This document shows, in pieces, positions 46,174 to 59,813 of a stretch of 64,000 nucleotides of DNA. The notes beneath the pieces were generated by a model. That model worked only from the letters and a program-made list of their open reading frames with translations. It was not told the DNA's origin and did not search any database. Made by a program: the position numbers and the translations under genes. The stretch is from Apostichopus japonicus. Taxonomy: Eukaryota; Echinodermata; Holothuroidea; Aspidochirotida; Stichopodidae. Each line of letters opens with the position of its first letter. Positions within the stretch are counted from its first letter, which is position 1. The stretch is taken from the NCBI RefSeq assembly GCF_037975245.1, contig NC_092571.1, positions 20,794,917-20,858,916 on the forward strand, given 5' to 3'.

Positions 46174-49100
46174 CTACACATAAGAGTAAAATTGCACCGT
46201 GTAATCCTGGCATTTTGATTTTTGCTACAATTATCACAGATTATACATCTATTGTTCTGCAAAAGTCAAACGTGTTGGATAGATCACATGGATGTCAACA
46301 TGTGACACATTGTGACCATGTGGTATGTGTTCTTTATTTGTGACAGGGAGGGAGGGAGGGTCTTGTCCGTCTGTTTACTAAAGTACTAAGTTTTTCGTGT
46401 GACTATATACCAAAGATTTAAGTCAGACACTAAAGCTCCTCGAAAAGAAAACGTTTAAACAGCAGCAAAATATTCCAAGGACTTTTGCATTTTTTTATGA
46501 GATAATCATGTTTCATCAGTCAAAGAAAAAAAGAGCTTGATGCTGAAAAATGTGGGTCTGTATATTTAATGCTGATTTATCGTTCAGTTATGTGATAATA
46601 TTTAAGTCAGTGTGAAAACTTGGTCAAGTGGATGTTCAAAATGTTCCAACGGTGAATGGCCAAATGATTACTGCAATGTGTCAGCTGAGTTTTTCTTGCT
46701 TTTAAGGATAAACTTTAATTGAATCAAATGTTTCAATTGTCTAATTTGTCTTGTAATAATTGATAATGAAATTATAGTGGAAAGTTAGGATATTATCAAA
46801 CTGAAATTTGAATAAAAATTCTGTTAGTATACGGAAACCGATTCAGAATCTGTGAGATGTATTCAACGAATACCACCAATTTTCTAACCTCACTCTATAG
46901 AGAATTTGCTCACAAACCAATCGACCGAAATAAGCAGCCTTTAATTATTTTGTGGAGCGGGAAATGAAGAAGGACTATGAGGAGTGCGAGCCCCAAAAGA
47001 AAAAAACAAAATTCGTAAACATGCAGACAGTTTATTTCAAAATCCAAGGTGGGTCCGATTCTGCCCTGATGACGTGAGTCACAGTTTTGATCAGCCGAGG
47101 TTATCATAAACCTTGAGAATCAAGATCGAAACCAATTCACAGAGATCACAGTGAAGTCAAAATCCAGACGCCGCTCATAAAACTTTGGTCACAGTTCCAA
47201 AAAATATTTCCAAAATATATCCTTCACCAGACAAAAAAGAAAAAGAATGAGTCACTCAGCTTGTCAATAATTTGATGAACATTATTTCCCAGCTAGCTCA
47301 AAGAAACATTATCCACAAAGCTGTTAAAAAGTATTTGGGAAACCCAGCTAAAACAATCCTCCACCAGGAACTAGAATGACTTTTAAGTTGATCTTCCAAT
47401 TCCAAGGCAGCATAAAAGAGACAACCATCCAGGGTAACAAAATCACCTAGGGAAATATTTTCCACAAAGTTTGGTAGCAAACATGAGAACCATGAATCTC
47501 AAAGGAGACCCGTGAAACATCAACGGTGGAAACCAAACAAGTGAAGCAACTACATTGGTTAACTACTACCTTCCTGTCAACAAGTGTCTACACATAAGGC
47601 AACCAGCTGAAACTCGCAGAGTTTGCTTGAGGGGACAGGCAAAACCTTGCTTGCTCAAACAGTCCAGGCTACACACACCAACGTAAAAAATTGGAAAGGG
47701 AAACATGTAACCTTTCAGCAATGATGATTTCCTGATATGCTGATGCTATGATAGAAAAATCAGAAAGGAAACAATCTAACGCACTTAGGGGAATTCCAAC
47801 CAAAGAAGTGATCCTCCCAGGTTCACCAATCTATACTTCCCTCTCTAGTTTATTTAGAATCTGAAAGACTTTGTTTCTATCAATTTTACAAAATATTGAA
47901 GCAGTTCAATATTTCCCTCCCCCCCCCCCCTTTTTTTTTCTATTTATTTTTGTTGTTGTGGGAGCCAAGCTCCTTTGTGAATGGATTTAAGCAAGTGTTT
48001 TCAATCATAGCAGAATACAAAATTTGAAAGGGAGACAAATTTATAAGTATATCCCAACTGGGGAATTTGATTGAGGATTTGACAAAGGGTTCAATTGTGT
48101 TACTTCCAGTGAGTGACACAGCTTCGCCAGCTGAAGGGATTACCAGGGTTAGAACTTTCCCAGTTTTCCGAGCTGGCCTCCTTTTCGCAAAGTCTTCAAA
48201 GGAAAAAGATCAGTCAACAAATGTAAAATGTTTTCAACAAACATAAATAAAAATCTCTGAAATACCCAGACATGGCCAGCTGACATTCCACTGGTTTAAC
48301 TTTTCATGCAAAGAAGATCAACAAACAACAGAATAGAAAGTGCAACCATTCTATTTACCTACATTGGAAAGATAAACTTGTACCAAGATTTTTAGACTTT
48401 ATTGTAACTTTTCCAACGAATAATGTTACGGAGCCTGCTAGGACGGCAAATGCTTGATGGATTAAGTAGGAGATGATACTAAATCAACTTTTTCTTACTA
48501 TTTATCGTATAAAAAGTTCAATAATAGAAACATCAAGAAGATTGCAACTTTCTCTACATTAGATCAATTTAGTCGTATGGTTTTATTTCCACAATTCAGA
48601 CGACAACTAAGTCCTGCAAAGATTGCAGTCAGAATGTGTCTTGTAAACGATACGTGGCTGATGTCACAAAATTGTGACAGATCTTTTCCATTTTCAAAAT
48701 CTTAAAGTCAATTTTGTACTTAGAGACTTTTTGACTGATTTCTGAAGAAAAAAAAACCTTTCTATCCTTATTAGTCATAATTATCTGGACCAACAAATTT
48801 TAAGAATACTTCCTTTAGAAATCCCACAAAACCTCCTATTTCGTCCGGCAAAATGGGGAGTTCAAGGTGATTAATTTCAATAAACGCAGGATAAAATTTG
48901 GTAAGAAATATAGATATGCTTGATGTGGTTGGAACCAAGTAATTATCTTTGGTAAGTGCAAATACTGCTTTAAAATATCCTTAGTATTTTAACAGATAAT
49001 TTACTATATGGACAATCAAGTTGCATAAAAATCAGTGATGTAAACAATTATTGGGGGGGAATAGTTCTCATTGCCCTTATCTTGCCCCTCCTCCTACTCC

Positions 49101-50277
49101 CCAGTGTTGGGAGCCCTGAGAAGGAGGGGTGTTAATCGTATTTCATTCCTTAAAGCAGCTGGTTTGGTTAAATTAGTCACCAATTTCCAGCAATTCTTCC
49201 AAACTGCCTACTAAATAGTCAATCTATGAAACCACTATTATTACTAACACTATGCTGTACTTTCATCTATTTTGGTCCTTTATTCTAGCCCAACATGGAC
49301 CAGACATTTGTAGCAGTGTAACACACAAAAAAATCAACTATTGGATGAAGATAACCTTCCTTCATCAGCATCCTGGTTTTTTTTTATAGTATTATTATTT
49401 TCACTATTTTTAGATAAGTTTATTTCTTTTACCTTTACAAACATACTTGCACTGCAAGGGCTCACTGATTGCCAGGGACTTGAATCCTTAACTTAATTAA
49501 CAGTGATATATATCTCTAATTTGACACTTGCTCCAAATCTATCTAAATGACTTTAAGATTTATCATTTGGGAAAACTTCACAATCAATTTGGATGAATGG
49601 AAGTCAGATTGCAGGTGGTGATTTTGTTGTCATGGCGACAAGTCACATGTGTTTTTCATAGAGAGGGAACAGCACATGGGTGGCAATGTCTGGCTGTGAA
49701 TTGGAAAAAAAACTGTAACAGAATCAACAGTTAGGACTAAATATGGGACCATGTGGTCTACCCAACCCAGTTTTGTTTGGCAATGAAAGTTGTTAGCCCT
49801 ACAGTATAAAAACTTGACACAAAAATTACAAGGAATTTGGGAAAGAAAGGGATCTAATGATGCCACGACTGGACATTTCCACCTTGAGCCTTGAGGGTGT
49901 TAAGAATCGTGATCACCAACCAAGACAGAGAAACCGCAGCTAGACTAGACCATTTCACATGAGGGGGTTTGGTTGTATCATTGCTAGAAGCAGGGTTGAA
50001 TGTCTGGTGATTAAAGGTCATTAAGAACTGACATCCAAATATGCTAGAAAGTCAAATAAATGGTCACTGATCTTGAGTATTCGACAAACATGGCAACCAC
50101 TGCCCTCAAGGAATCCTGCCTCGCTGAGACATTCTAAAATGTCTCACATTGTGAGCATATCTCTCAATGTCGCGAGGCAGTACGCACAAATGATTTGGCA
50201 GAAGCACAGGAAAGGTACTTTTGATGACTTTTAACGAGTCGGAAGTATGGATACCCGATGATTTCAGTTCAGATTAA

Positions 50278-50637
50278 AGGTCTGCCGTATAGACCCCAAC
50301 TACAGCACCCTATCATGGAAAAGTTTCTTAAGATTACGTAATCAACCTGCCTTGGTCATAAGTGCATAAAATGGCCTCTTTTTACCAATTAGTCTGCAAC
50401 GCCTGCCACATATTTTTTCTTGTATGAGGGTCTTTGTGTGAACGCTGTATGATTAACTACATTGTAGACATTAACATATTTCCACACAGCATTTACGCAA
50501 AAGAGCCAAATGGTGTCAAGAAGCTATGCAGGCTAATCTTAGAGCCTGAGGTGGATGACGACCGTGGCAGGTCGATTACGTAATCACAAAACTTTCTAGC
50601 TATAGCGTGCTATAATTGGAGCCAATAAAGCAGATCT
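50278..50637. mobile_element. Foldback MITE flanked by TTAA, 360 bp
   Basis: TTAA lies at both ends (50274-50277, 50638-50641). Imperfect inverted arms of about 80 bp share, outside in, a TCTGC word, CCAA, AGCAC, AAAGTTT, the 12-bp palindrome GATTACGTAATC (50332-50343 and 50574-50585) and ACCTGCC. Non-coding. Confidence 0.7.
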
Positions 50638-53600
50638 TTAAATATCATTCTTTTAATCTCTTACAGGGAACAATTTATCCGGTATCGCATCGTAAACAAT
50701 GATATGAAAAATGGGCTAATTGCTATACAAGTGCAAAGTTTTTTGTTTGTTTTTTTATTGTTTTTAAACACGCACCACGGTATTTTGTATGGTAACAGTC
50801 AGGAGCCTGCTATACGACATCCAAGCACTAAATTTTTCCCTGATGTGCAACTGTGTATATATATATATACAAAACAGAAATCTTGTGCTTAGATTGCAAT
50901 ACAACCATACTGTAAAATGTATACATATATGTAGATCATATACAAAAGATTGAGGAAATTCCCAACAAAGTTTCAGGAAGAAACTTGTTGTAGGTAAAAC
51001 CTGACTCATGTATTTATTTACAGTGCATCCTAATGGGAGACATTAAACTTGAACTACCACACAATATGATCTACTTCCTACATCTCCCTAGTTTGGACAA
51101 ACTTCAATAACTTCACAGAAGAAAATAAATTACTTTCCCTTTTAACTTCTCTCTCGACTTTTTTAATCTACATTAAGCGGACCTACCACCAAGGAGATGC
51201 AATTTATTCTTTTGGCCTTTAACTGCAATCTGTTAAAAAAAGGGAAGCATATTTATTCAATTTCAAACCAATGCCACGCTAATTTGTGCTTGTGTTTTGC
51301 CCGGCATGGGTGCCGCCAGGGGTACATGCCATCTCCGAAATCAAGCCCACCTGTATCCTTTGTTAGTGTGCTATACTGACCGTCCTCAGAGGCCTCCCAT
51401 TATTATCATAACTTGAAAGAATACTTTCAAATCTCTGGTATCCACGATCTTTCAACTGGTTTAAAGTAGATGAATAAATAACGCAAGAGTTGACACTTGA
51501 AAGAATTAGGTGACCGAAATGATTTTTGAGCACCCTTCGGGGTGGATATACAAGATTGAAAGGAAAGTTTGCAGAGACTTTCTACAGGATTACCGTCTCA
51601 AGAAAAACATTGTGTTTAACTGCCACCTTTAAAGGGAAACATGATATCTTGAGTTAGGGGATCAATTCCGTAACCGCAAAACATGTCATGCAGATTTTGA
51701 AAATCCATTCTGTGCTTATGCAGGAGCTAATGTTTTTTAACAAGAACTACTTTCAATTCATTTGTCAGTTTCAACCATGCTATGTAACTCAAAATACGAT
51801 TAAAATCGATGAAAATAAGACACCTTCTCAGATTTTTTCATCACTTTTTACTGAACTAAGATGTATACGTCCTACATTTTTCTATCCATTGAAGATTCAA
51901 GGTTTATCAAACAAGCTGTAATAACAGATTCAATACGATCCTCAACATTAGGTTGCCTAGACGATTCTTCATTTTAGTATTATTAGACACATGTGAAGGG
52001 AAACTTGGAAAAACTTTCAAACTTTTTAGCTGAGGATTTCTCTAAAACTGTTCAAAAGTTATTCACAGATGTTGAAGACTTCTGGAAAAAAAATGTTACA
52101 ATTTTTTTTAACCTCCTATGCAAAATGCAAAGAAATTGCTTATTTTGACAATATTAAAAAAAAAAACTGTTCCCCTTTAAACAGCTATCAGTAGCAATTC
52201 TTTTGAACAGCTTGCATTCTTTACATTGAATACGTTATATTAATCTTTAAAAAAAAAAAAAAAAAAATCATCTTCTAAGAGTCAGAGTGTATAAAGTATC
52301 TCTACACTCTTATTGATAACAATTCAGATGAAACATGAAAGCATTTATATCGCTTTGAACTTTTCTTTTCTTTCTTTCGTGTGTTTTCTCTCCAGCGTGA
52401 TATGAAAGGTCTATAAACTATAACCCAGCTCATGCCCCTTTATCTATGTCTGTTGTCACCCCCTCCCCCCCCCTTGTGCTAGTAAATTAATTACTTCCAG
52501 TTGCATGATTGCGTTTCAATCTAAGGAGGCGTTCTTCGCAATGACAATAAGAGATAAAAGATCGATAAAAGATCGGTCCTTACGACACGGATGGACCACA
52601 AATTGTTGGCATAACTGACTGTAGAATTCCATCCGACTAATATAACGACGTGACGATTCATTGGGAACATCCTCTGATAACATATTAGTGATGATATATG
52701 TACTGGATAAAACATATGATAATTAAGCTTGACAATTAACATTTGGAGCCTGTACTATTGGTACATGATCTTGTTGCTACAACTAGGTGCTGTACAATTA
52801 GAGACACATCAACAACACTGACTGCCACAGCTATCTTCAAACATTAATTGTTAGCATACTGATGAGAGAGTTCACTTGGGAATGGGGGAGGGGGGGATGA
52901 TATAATTATACGACCCCTTAATTAGTACAAGTTAATAACCAACATACAGCTTTTCTGTTCCTTTATAATGTTAGACTACTTTTCCGAAAATCTTGTTTTC
53001 CGATTTACAAGCTCAGAACCCAATAAAGGCAATAGGTCATTTAATTTCCCACTGAATCCCACAATGCCCACTACCCACCTCCTACCCACCCCTACTTTAC
53101 TTAAGGAATGATCATTCCTCCTGGAAACATTAACCGTCATTCAACTTTATACCAATATTGTAGAGACAATGATACTAGCAAATAAACTTCAGAGGTTCGT
53201 ATTAAAGTGAAGCAATTAAACATTTTGTCAGCCAAAATTTCCTGGACTGGCCTAAATATTTTTTTTAAAAAAAGTGTAAATATAATTAGAAGCAACTATG
53301 GGATTCTAATCACACATGGTTTCTGTGTTATATATTGAAGGGTATCTATCAATCATGTATAGTCCGTTTCATGGCTTCTCATCACAATATCACAATTATG
53401 ATAAGAATTAAACACAAGATAAAACAAAATAAGACTTTCAAATCAAGACAGAAAACAGATTAATAGCTGATGGCACTAGTTATCATCTGTCACATGAGAC
53501 AATGACAACACCCTACTCAATGAGAGTACAGTAAGTTATAAAAAATTTTACCCTCCAGGAAAAAAACCTGATAAAAATCTGATTTGTTTACAAACTTTGT

Positions 53601-55620
53601 TATGGAAATAACTCACAAGGGTGTAATTGATCTCCAAGAAAATATAATTGAAAATATTCTTGTCTTGGCTTCCCAATGATCATCACCACCGCTTGTCACC
53701 CTGTTGGAAGAAAGCTTCATTCCATTTTCAAGAGGTGAGGACTCCCCAAGGTGAAGGAAGGTTTCAATCATAGCTCGAAAACATTTTTTCCGCATTCACA
53801 TGGGATTACTCGATAGTGATTGGAAGTTGTAAATGAAGATTATAATCAAAACTACCTGTCTGCGACAACCCAGCTGATTTGTTACGATTCGTTTTCCCTC
53901 AAAGTCGAATTGAATCATTTACCAGTTATTTTTATGACGCCGAGTCTTAACTCCTGACTTGATTATTCGAGTCACAGGATCGACTGTGTGGTTAAAAGCT
54001 TGACAGAGTTTTCGAGTCACTTTACATTGGAAACTTGATGACTCCAGTCACGGCTCGTTAAAATGCTGTTGAATGCGTTAATACCCCAGCTCTGTTAGAA
54101 ACGCCTGAATCTACAGTGAGATCTTGCCACAGGACCTCCCTCTTTTTTCAGTTCCAAACTTTCACATATAAATGTGCATGGTTTCCGACACCTTCGCAGA
54201 TCTAAAAGATTAATTGTTAAAGGGTGTGAAGACTCGCGCAAAAAGAAACGTCTAATGCCGGTAATCTGACCTAGTTTCGAATGAGGTGTAACAGAAGTGT
54301 TAGACACCACCATCGATCCCAGAAAATACGCACACAGCTTGCTACCTTCGGTAATTAGACACTATAGTGTACAGTCAGTACATACAGCTGCGGTCAATAC
54401 CCACAGCACAGTGTACAAACGATACAGCGATTGACATCTCAGGTCCAGCTAAAGATAACAAGGTATCACGTTTCATTACTGTCTGCATTTTGTAGCGACA
54501 AGCAGAAAACTTCACTGGCAAGCAACGGAAAGTTAACTTTTTCAGAGCGCAGCACACGGTTTGGGGCGAGTCTTCAATGCCTTTAAAGCTGTCCGATTTA
54601 TGCATTCAATTGCAAACAATTGCAAACCGATGCCTGGAATCATGACGGCCTAAAACAGGTCCTTTAGCTTAGATATGCAATTCCAAGTATTTATCATGAT
54701 GTAACTCTAATCCAAAGTATGTTAAGAGTTTTAGAATGTTTGACGGGAATTAATGATCACGTTTGGAAGATCAAATCTGTAATTTGAATTCCTTGACGCC
54801 CAGATCAGGTTAGACAGCTTTAAAGCAGCTTTTGAAGTTAGCTTTAAATTTGATAAAATGTTTTGATGCTGCTTTTCTTACTACTGTACAATCTCAAATC
54901 AATAGAGCTCATTTAGCATGTTCATGTAGATGTTTTCACTGTGTTATATATATACATCACTATGACAAGATCAGACTACACAATGTGGAGGATTGAAACA
55001 ACATTATAATATATTATTATATATATAAGTACTGACTCATTAACCTTCATTTAGTGGCAAAAATCAAGACTCGTGAGTGTCCTAGTGTGATAAATTTCAA
55101 TTATTACAAATGCTGCTTTAAAATGCCACAATTCATGAGCATGCAAATCCCATATGAATACAGCCTACAGAACTAGTCTAGCTATTATTATTATTATTTT
55201 TCCTTTTTTTTTTTAAATTTTAATTTAAGGAACTTTGGCATCATGTCAAAAAAGAAAAGCTACAGGCAGCTGCAAAACTCTGCCCAGCGAGGATGAATCA
55301 AATATCAAACAATAAAGGAATTTATCTGCAAACCTGCAGTACGTGCTTACTGTTGTGAAACTGGAGGGCAGCATAGATTTTTGGCCTATGTGCAACCTGG
55401 AAGCATACACACTGTACAGCTATCCTCTCAACATCATACTTTTGACATGGCCAGGGAATAATTGATCCAACTATTGCATCGTCAAATGCTGTTCAAATAT
55501 GGTCAATTTGCTGTACAAGCCCAAAGATGGATAATGGTTAACTACAAAGGAACCATAGTATTTATTAAATGACAAAAATCAGAGCCTTCGAAACAGATGT
55601 ATACACAAAGTATGAGGAAT

Positions 55621-56405
55621 GAATTATTCCCTGATGATCCCTTAATGAGATGTATTAAATTATTCCCTGATCAGTGATACTTAATCAGATGTATTAAACT
55701 ATTCCCTGATGATCCCTTAATTAGATGTATTAAATTATTCCCTGATCAGTGATACTTTAATCAGATGTATTGAATTATTCCTGATGATTCCTTAATAGAT
55801 TGTATTAAATTATTCCCTGATGATACTTTAATCAGATGTATTAAATTATTCCCTAATGATTCCTTAATAGGATGTATTAAATTATTTCCTGATGATACTT
55901 TAATCAGATGTATTGAATTATTCCCTGATGATCCCTTAATGAGATGTATGAAATTATTCCCTGATCAGTGATACTTTTATCAGATGTATTGAATTATTCC
56001 CTGATGATCCCTTCATGAGATGTATGAAATTATTCCCTGATCAGTGGTACTTTAATCAGATGTATTGAATTATTCCTGATGATTCCTTAATAGGATGTAT
56101 TAAATTATTCCCTGATGATACTTTAATCAGATGTATTAAATTATTCCCTGACAATACCTTAATGAGATGTATTATATTATTCCCTGATCATTGATACTTT
56201 AATCAGATGTATTGAATTATTCCCTAATGATCCCTTAATGAGATGTATTAAATTATTCCCTGATCAGTGATACTTTAATCAGATGTATTGAATTATTCCC
56301 TGATGATCCCTTAATGAGATGTATTAAATTATTCCCTGATCAGTGATACTTTAATCAGATGTACTGAATTATTCCCTGATGATCCCTTAATGAGATGTAT
56401 TAAAC
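55621..56405 (+). repeat. Two-type minisatellite, 36- and 40-bp units, about 20 copies
   Basis: Type A: CCCTGATGATCCCTTAATGA, GATGTATTAAATTATT. Type B: CCCTGATCAGTGATACTTTA, ATCAGATGTATTGAATTATT. The two types mostly alternate, giving a 76-bp dimer; intermediates (ATGATACTTTAATC) occur. Confidence 0.93.
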
Positions 56406-56592
56406 TGTCTATAAAGAAACTGGCTTCCAATTCACATTTGTTATTTGAACATTGATAGATTCTGTTATTACAGTCAACCAGGTTTGGGCTTCACTATGAC
56501 TTAATGAAGACTTCTCTATAGATCTACAATATAAAACCAACCCCCCTACCCCTACCCCCACCCCTCCCCTCCACTCCCCCAACCCTCCTTAC

Positions 56593-56690
56593 CTGCATCT
56601 CTGATATAGCAACAATGTATGACCATGGTGTACATGCATGTGTTTGGCACCCTACACAGTAACTACCACAGGTAATGTTCGCAGAATGTA
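56593..56690 (-). CDS. Candidate Cys-rich exon in the 5' region
   Basis: 98 nt with a strong acceptor (tatctttctccag) and a strong donor (ATGCAG/gtaagg). Only one frame is open (phase 1 to 0), giving HSANITCGSYCVGCQTHACT and then PWSYIVAISEMQ. Its end phase does not fit exon 1 directly, so at least one more exon would be needed. No domain recognised; a chance open frame of 32 codons is quite possible. Confidence 0.15.
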
Positions 56691-57214
56691 CTGGAGAAAG
56701 ATAACCTTTATCTACAAATAAATAGAGCTACAAGATGATATGGAAGAGTACAATGAACCCAGATGATAAATACAGAGCTTATAAATAACAAGAATGCAAA
56801 AATGGAACCAATTTAGTACATATGTGAGCTACATCCCATTAAGAGAGACTATATAATAATTATCTATTAATGTACCAATGGCTGGCTATACCTATGGTGT
56901 GCATGTGCAATAAAATAAGGAACGGATTAACCATAATTATGACTTGAGGCGAATAGGTGATATACTGTACATGAATATCCATAGGGTATAGTGCGGAATA
57001 ACTGTAATCGTCTGTGAATCAGCAAACAGCTGGATGAAAGTTTCTTCAGGAAATAACAATGATTCCATACTAAACTAATGAATATGCATGTACTGTAACT
57101 CTCTTGAAAGTCACTCAAATTGAGACAAGTGTTTATATGGTATTGTCAGGTCACACAAAAAAGCACAGTTTGTAGTTGTAACGTGAGTAGGTGGGCTCGA
57201 ATTATAGGGACCTA

Positions 57215-57355
57215 CAGGGGCAAGGCAACTTTCTAAGGGCAAGTCAGAAATTGGGGTGTCCTCTGAAATGTTAGGACCTCTCAAAGCAAGTTTCAAACTT
57301 TAAAAGGGCAGCAAGCAATCTTTTTTTTCCAATGTGAGAAAACATACACATTGAG
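57215..57355 (+). repeat. Diverged dispersed repeat, copy 2
   Basis: Same ordered blocks as 28507-28640, same orientation. Family unknown. Confidence 0.45.
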
Positions 57356-59394
57356 ATGACAACAACCTGCAACCTTTTTCTTTTCTTGTGTTTTTCTGTT
57401 CTTGACACTACTGAATTAGCATTTCTCAGACAGCAAATCAATACTTCAATGATTACCGATCAAGTTCATCATGCACGCATGCATATCAACTTGTCCAGAG
57501 AGGCACTGCCATTGTTGCCATTGAGTGATTTTTAAAGGTATTACCGTAAGTGGTAGGGCCATTGATTCATCTAAGCCCTAATGAGGTGGTATCAATGTTC
57601 TGTTTCTACTAGATAAGGAGTTCATATCGTCAATATACCAGTGCTAAGAGTTTGAAGCGTGACCTGAAAGTGACATTTAGAGTGGTAGTATTACAAAACT
57701 ATCCCTATAACAGCTGCTTGAATTATAATATAAAATATCATAATCATAGTTTTCATCAAGCATCTTCGGGAGTAAAGGAAGTAATAAGAATTTAGTGAGA
57801 GCTGCATGGATGGATGAGAATAATAATCCTAAAGAAATGATATTACGTCTGTACACTGTAAGCTTATCTTCGTGTGTGGGCATGCACATCTTTCTCAAAA
57901 GTGTCACTGACATTTTGCCTGAAAAATTTACAAACTTGAATCTATTTTTGATGTACTGTTATGAATACAAAGGGAACCACAAAACATTTCAAAGAATCCT
58001 CCAAAGTATTGCAAATATAATGCTATTTTGGGGGGCTTAAATAAGCTCCAATTGAGTTTATTTAAAAACTATAAATAAAAATATGTTCATGCAAGAAAAT
58101 TTCATATCCGGAGAAATCCATCTTACACAAGGATTTTGTTGTTATTATGCATTTAAGTCGATCACAGATAGTAGTCCAGCTAGATCAGAAGAGAGGGAAA
58201 GATGTGAATAGATTCATCTATTGGTAGGATGGCAAAGTGAGTTCCAGTTTTACATATAGATCATATCCAAGGGAACTAACATCTTTGTTTACAAGTTAAA
58301 GATGTTTACACTAACAAGATTCTACATTTCATTTCCACTCAGCACTGTGAATAATTATCTCTTATCATTTAACCTATTTCTAAAAGTTGGAAAGAATTGG
58401 AATTATACTTATCCAAACCCCCCCCCCCCCTCCAACCTTAGACCCAATGATCTCCACTTCTGACCTTTTTTGGCTCATAACTCTCTTTTTTTTTTTCCTT
58501 CATTTGATATTGTGGATTCCCATTTGACTGTTTACAATTACAATTTTTTTCGTTTTTCTTTCATGAATTTAGCACAATTGATCTAAAATTTATCGAAAAA
58601 ATATGAAGAAAAGAAAATAAAATAAAGAAAAGAGACTAATTTCTACCAGACAAACCAATGACTGAAACTACAAGGTACCCTCTGTTATACTACAGAATCC
58701 GCTAAAATCATGAAAACAAAGAGAACGTGAGCAAGAAGAAAGGTAGCTTCCGAAAATACATACACCGTAAGGATGTTTAAGAATGGAATGATGTGTTGAG
58801 TATACGTGCATGCAACCCCTGCACTACCCCAGTGGCGTAACCAAGGTACATGAAATGCTCCCAGAGCCAGCTGACCTTAAACTGAGGTCTTGTTGAATAT
58901 TCATATCACTAGACGTTATGCAGATTTTCATTTCTTTTTGTCCTTAACGTTCGCATAACAACCTACCAAATTATATCAAATCATTGCTTTGAAATACCGT
59001 TTATGACATTTAATACTAACATGTGTATGTATTCAATTTCAGACATTTTTGTAAAAAAAACCTTATCAAATTTTATATCAAAAATACTCTTGTTTAAAGC
59101 TATATAATCACCAAAATGAAAGAAATTCACTTAAGATTAGAAAATCAGGATTTCTCAGTTGAATTCATCCCCACAAAAATACCAAGATATATTGGTAACT
59201 GACTACACAAGTACATGCGGTACATGAAATGAAGCAAAGATATAGGTTACTGTTAAGTCTAATAGTTACTTGCTACAACTGAATCTGTATAATATGAAAA
59301 TGAGATGACTATATAATATAGGCTAACATCAGTCATTAATCCATACCAACCACCCACAAAAGTCTGCGAAAACCAACATTTTACCATTTTACCT

Positions 59395-59545
59395 TCCCAT
59401 TTTCCACACAGCCCTATCTCTGTCTCTCTCATCTTCCTCCCAATCTGCTCCTCTTTCTCTCTCTTCCGCTCCTTCCCCCAGCCCACCCCCCTCCCCCCTT
59501 ACACCCTCTTTTCACTCCTATCTCTCTCCCTATCCTTGTTCCTCC
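59395..59545 (+). repeat. Long pyrimidine-rich tract
   Basis: About 150 bp of mostly C/T (TCTCTCTC, CTCCTC and CCCCCC words) on the plus strand, hence purine-rich on the gene strand; opposite in sense to the 886-1050 tract. Confidence 0.8.
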
Positions 59546-59789
59546 TCACCAAAATTTGACGAGCTTCATGACAAGAAATCACCATTTGCTTAACCTAAAA
59601 ATTTGCTTTAGGATTCAGCCTGTAGGTTTTACATCTCTCTTTAAAAAGTTTTTAGAGTCCCTCCTTTTTCTTTAACCCCTTAAAAGCTGGTTACACCACT
59701 GAACCCATGAAAATAGGCAAAAAAGAAGAATAGATGACATAAGAATAGTTTGCGATGACGGAAGCAAGAATTAGAGAAACAATCCATAC

Positions 59790-59813
59790 CTGGCTTGTCG
59801 CATTTAACGACGT
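59790..59813 (-). CDS. Candidate 24-nt microexon upstream of LDLa1
   Basis: Seen: an acceptor (aaatttttccag) and a donor (CAG/gtatgg) of good quality enclose only 24 nt. In the phase needed by exon 1 (1 to 1) it reads VVKCDKP plus the first base of a codon, and would join exon 1 as GTG. The other reading without a stop is TSLNATSQ (phase 0). Microexons of this size are known in animals, but two splice-like signals 24 nt apart can arise by chance in 18 kb. No homology was recognised. Confidence 0.2.

Noticed and set aside
45903-46343. 146-codon plus-strand open frame
   Set aside because: Antisense of exon 1 (LDLa1), including the Thr repeat read as Val.
53800-54660. Possible promoter or first exon
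   Set aside because: Slightly higher GC and some AP-1-like TGACTC words, but no CpG island, TATA box placement, donor site or signal peptide that stands up.
54841-55120. Further copies of the TTAAAGCAGC MITE
   Set aside because: Only short matches to the end (GCAGCTTTTGAAG, AATGCTGCTTTAAAATG) with no continuing similarity.
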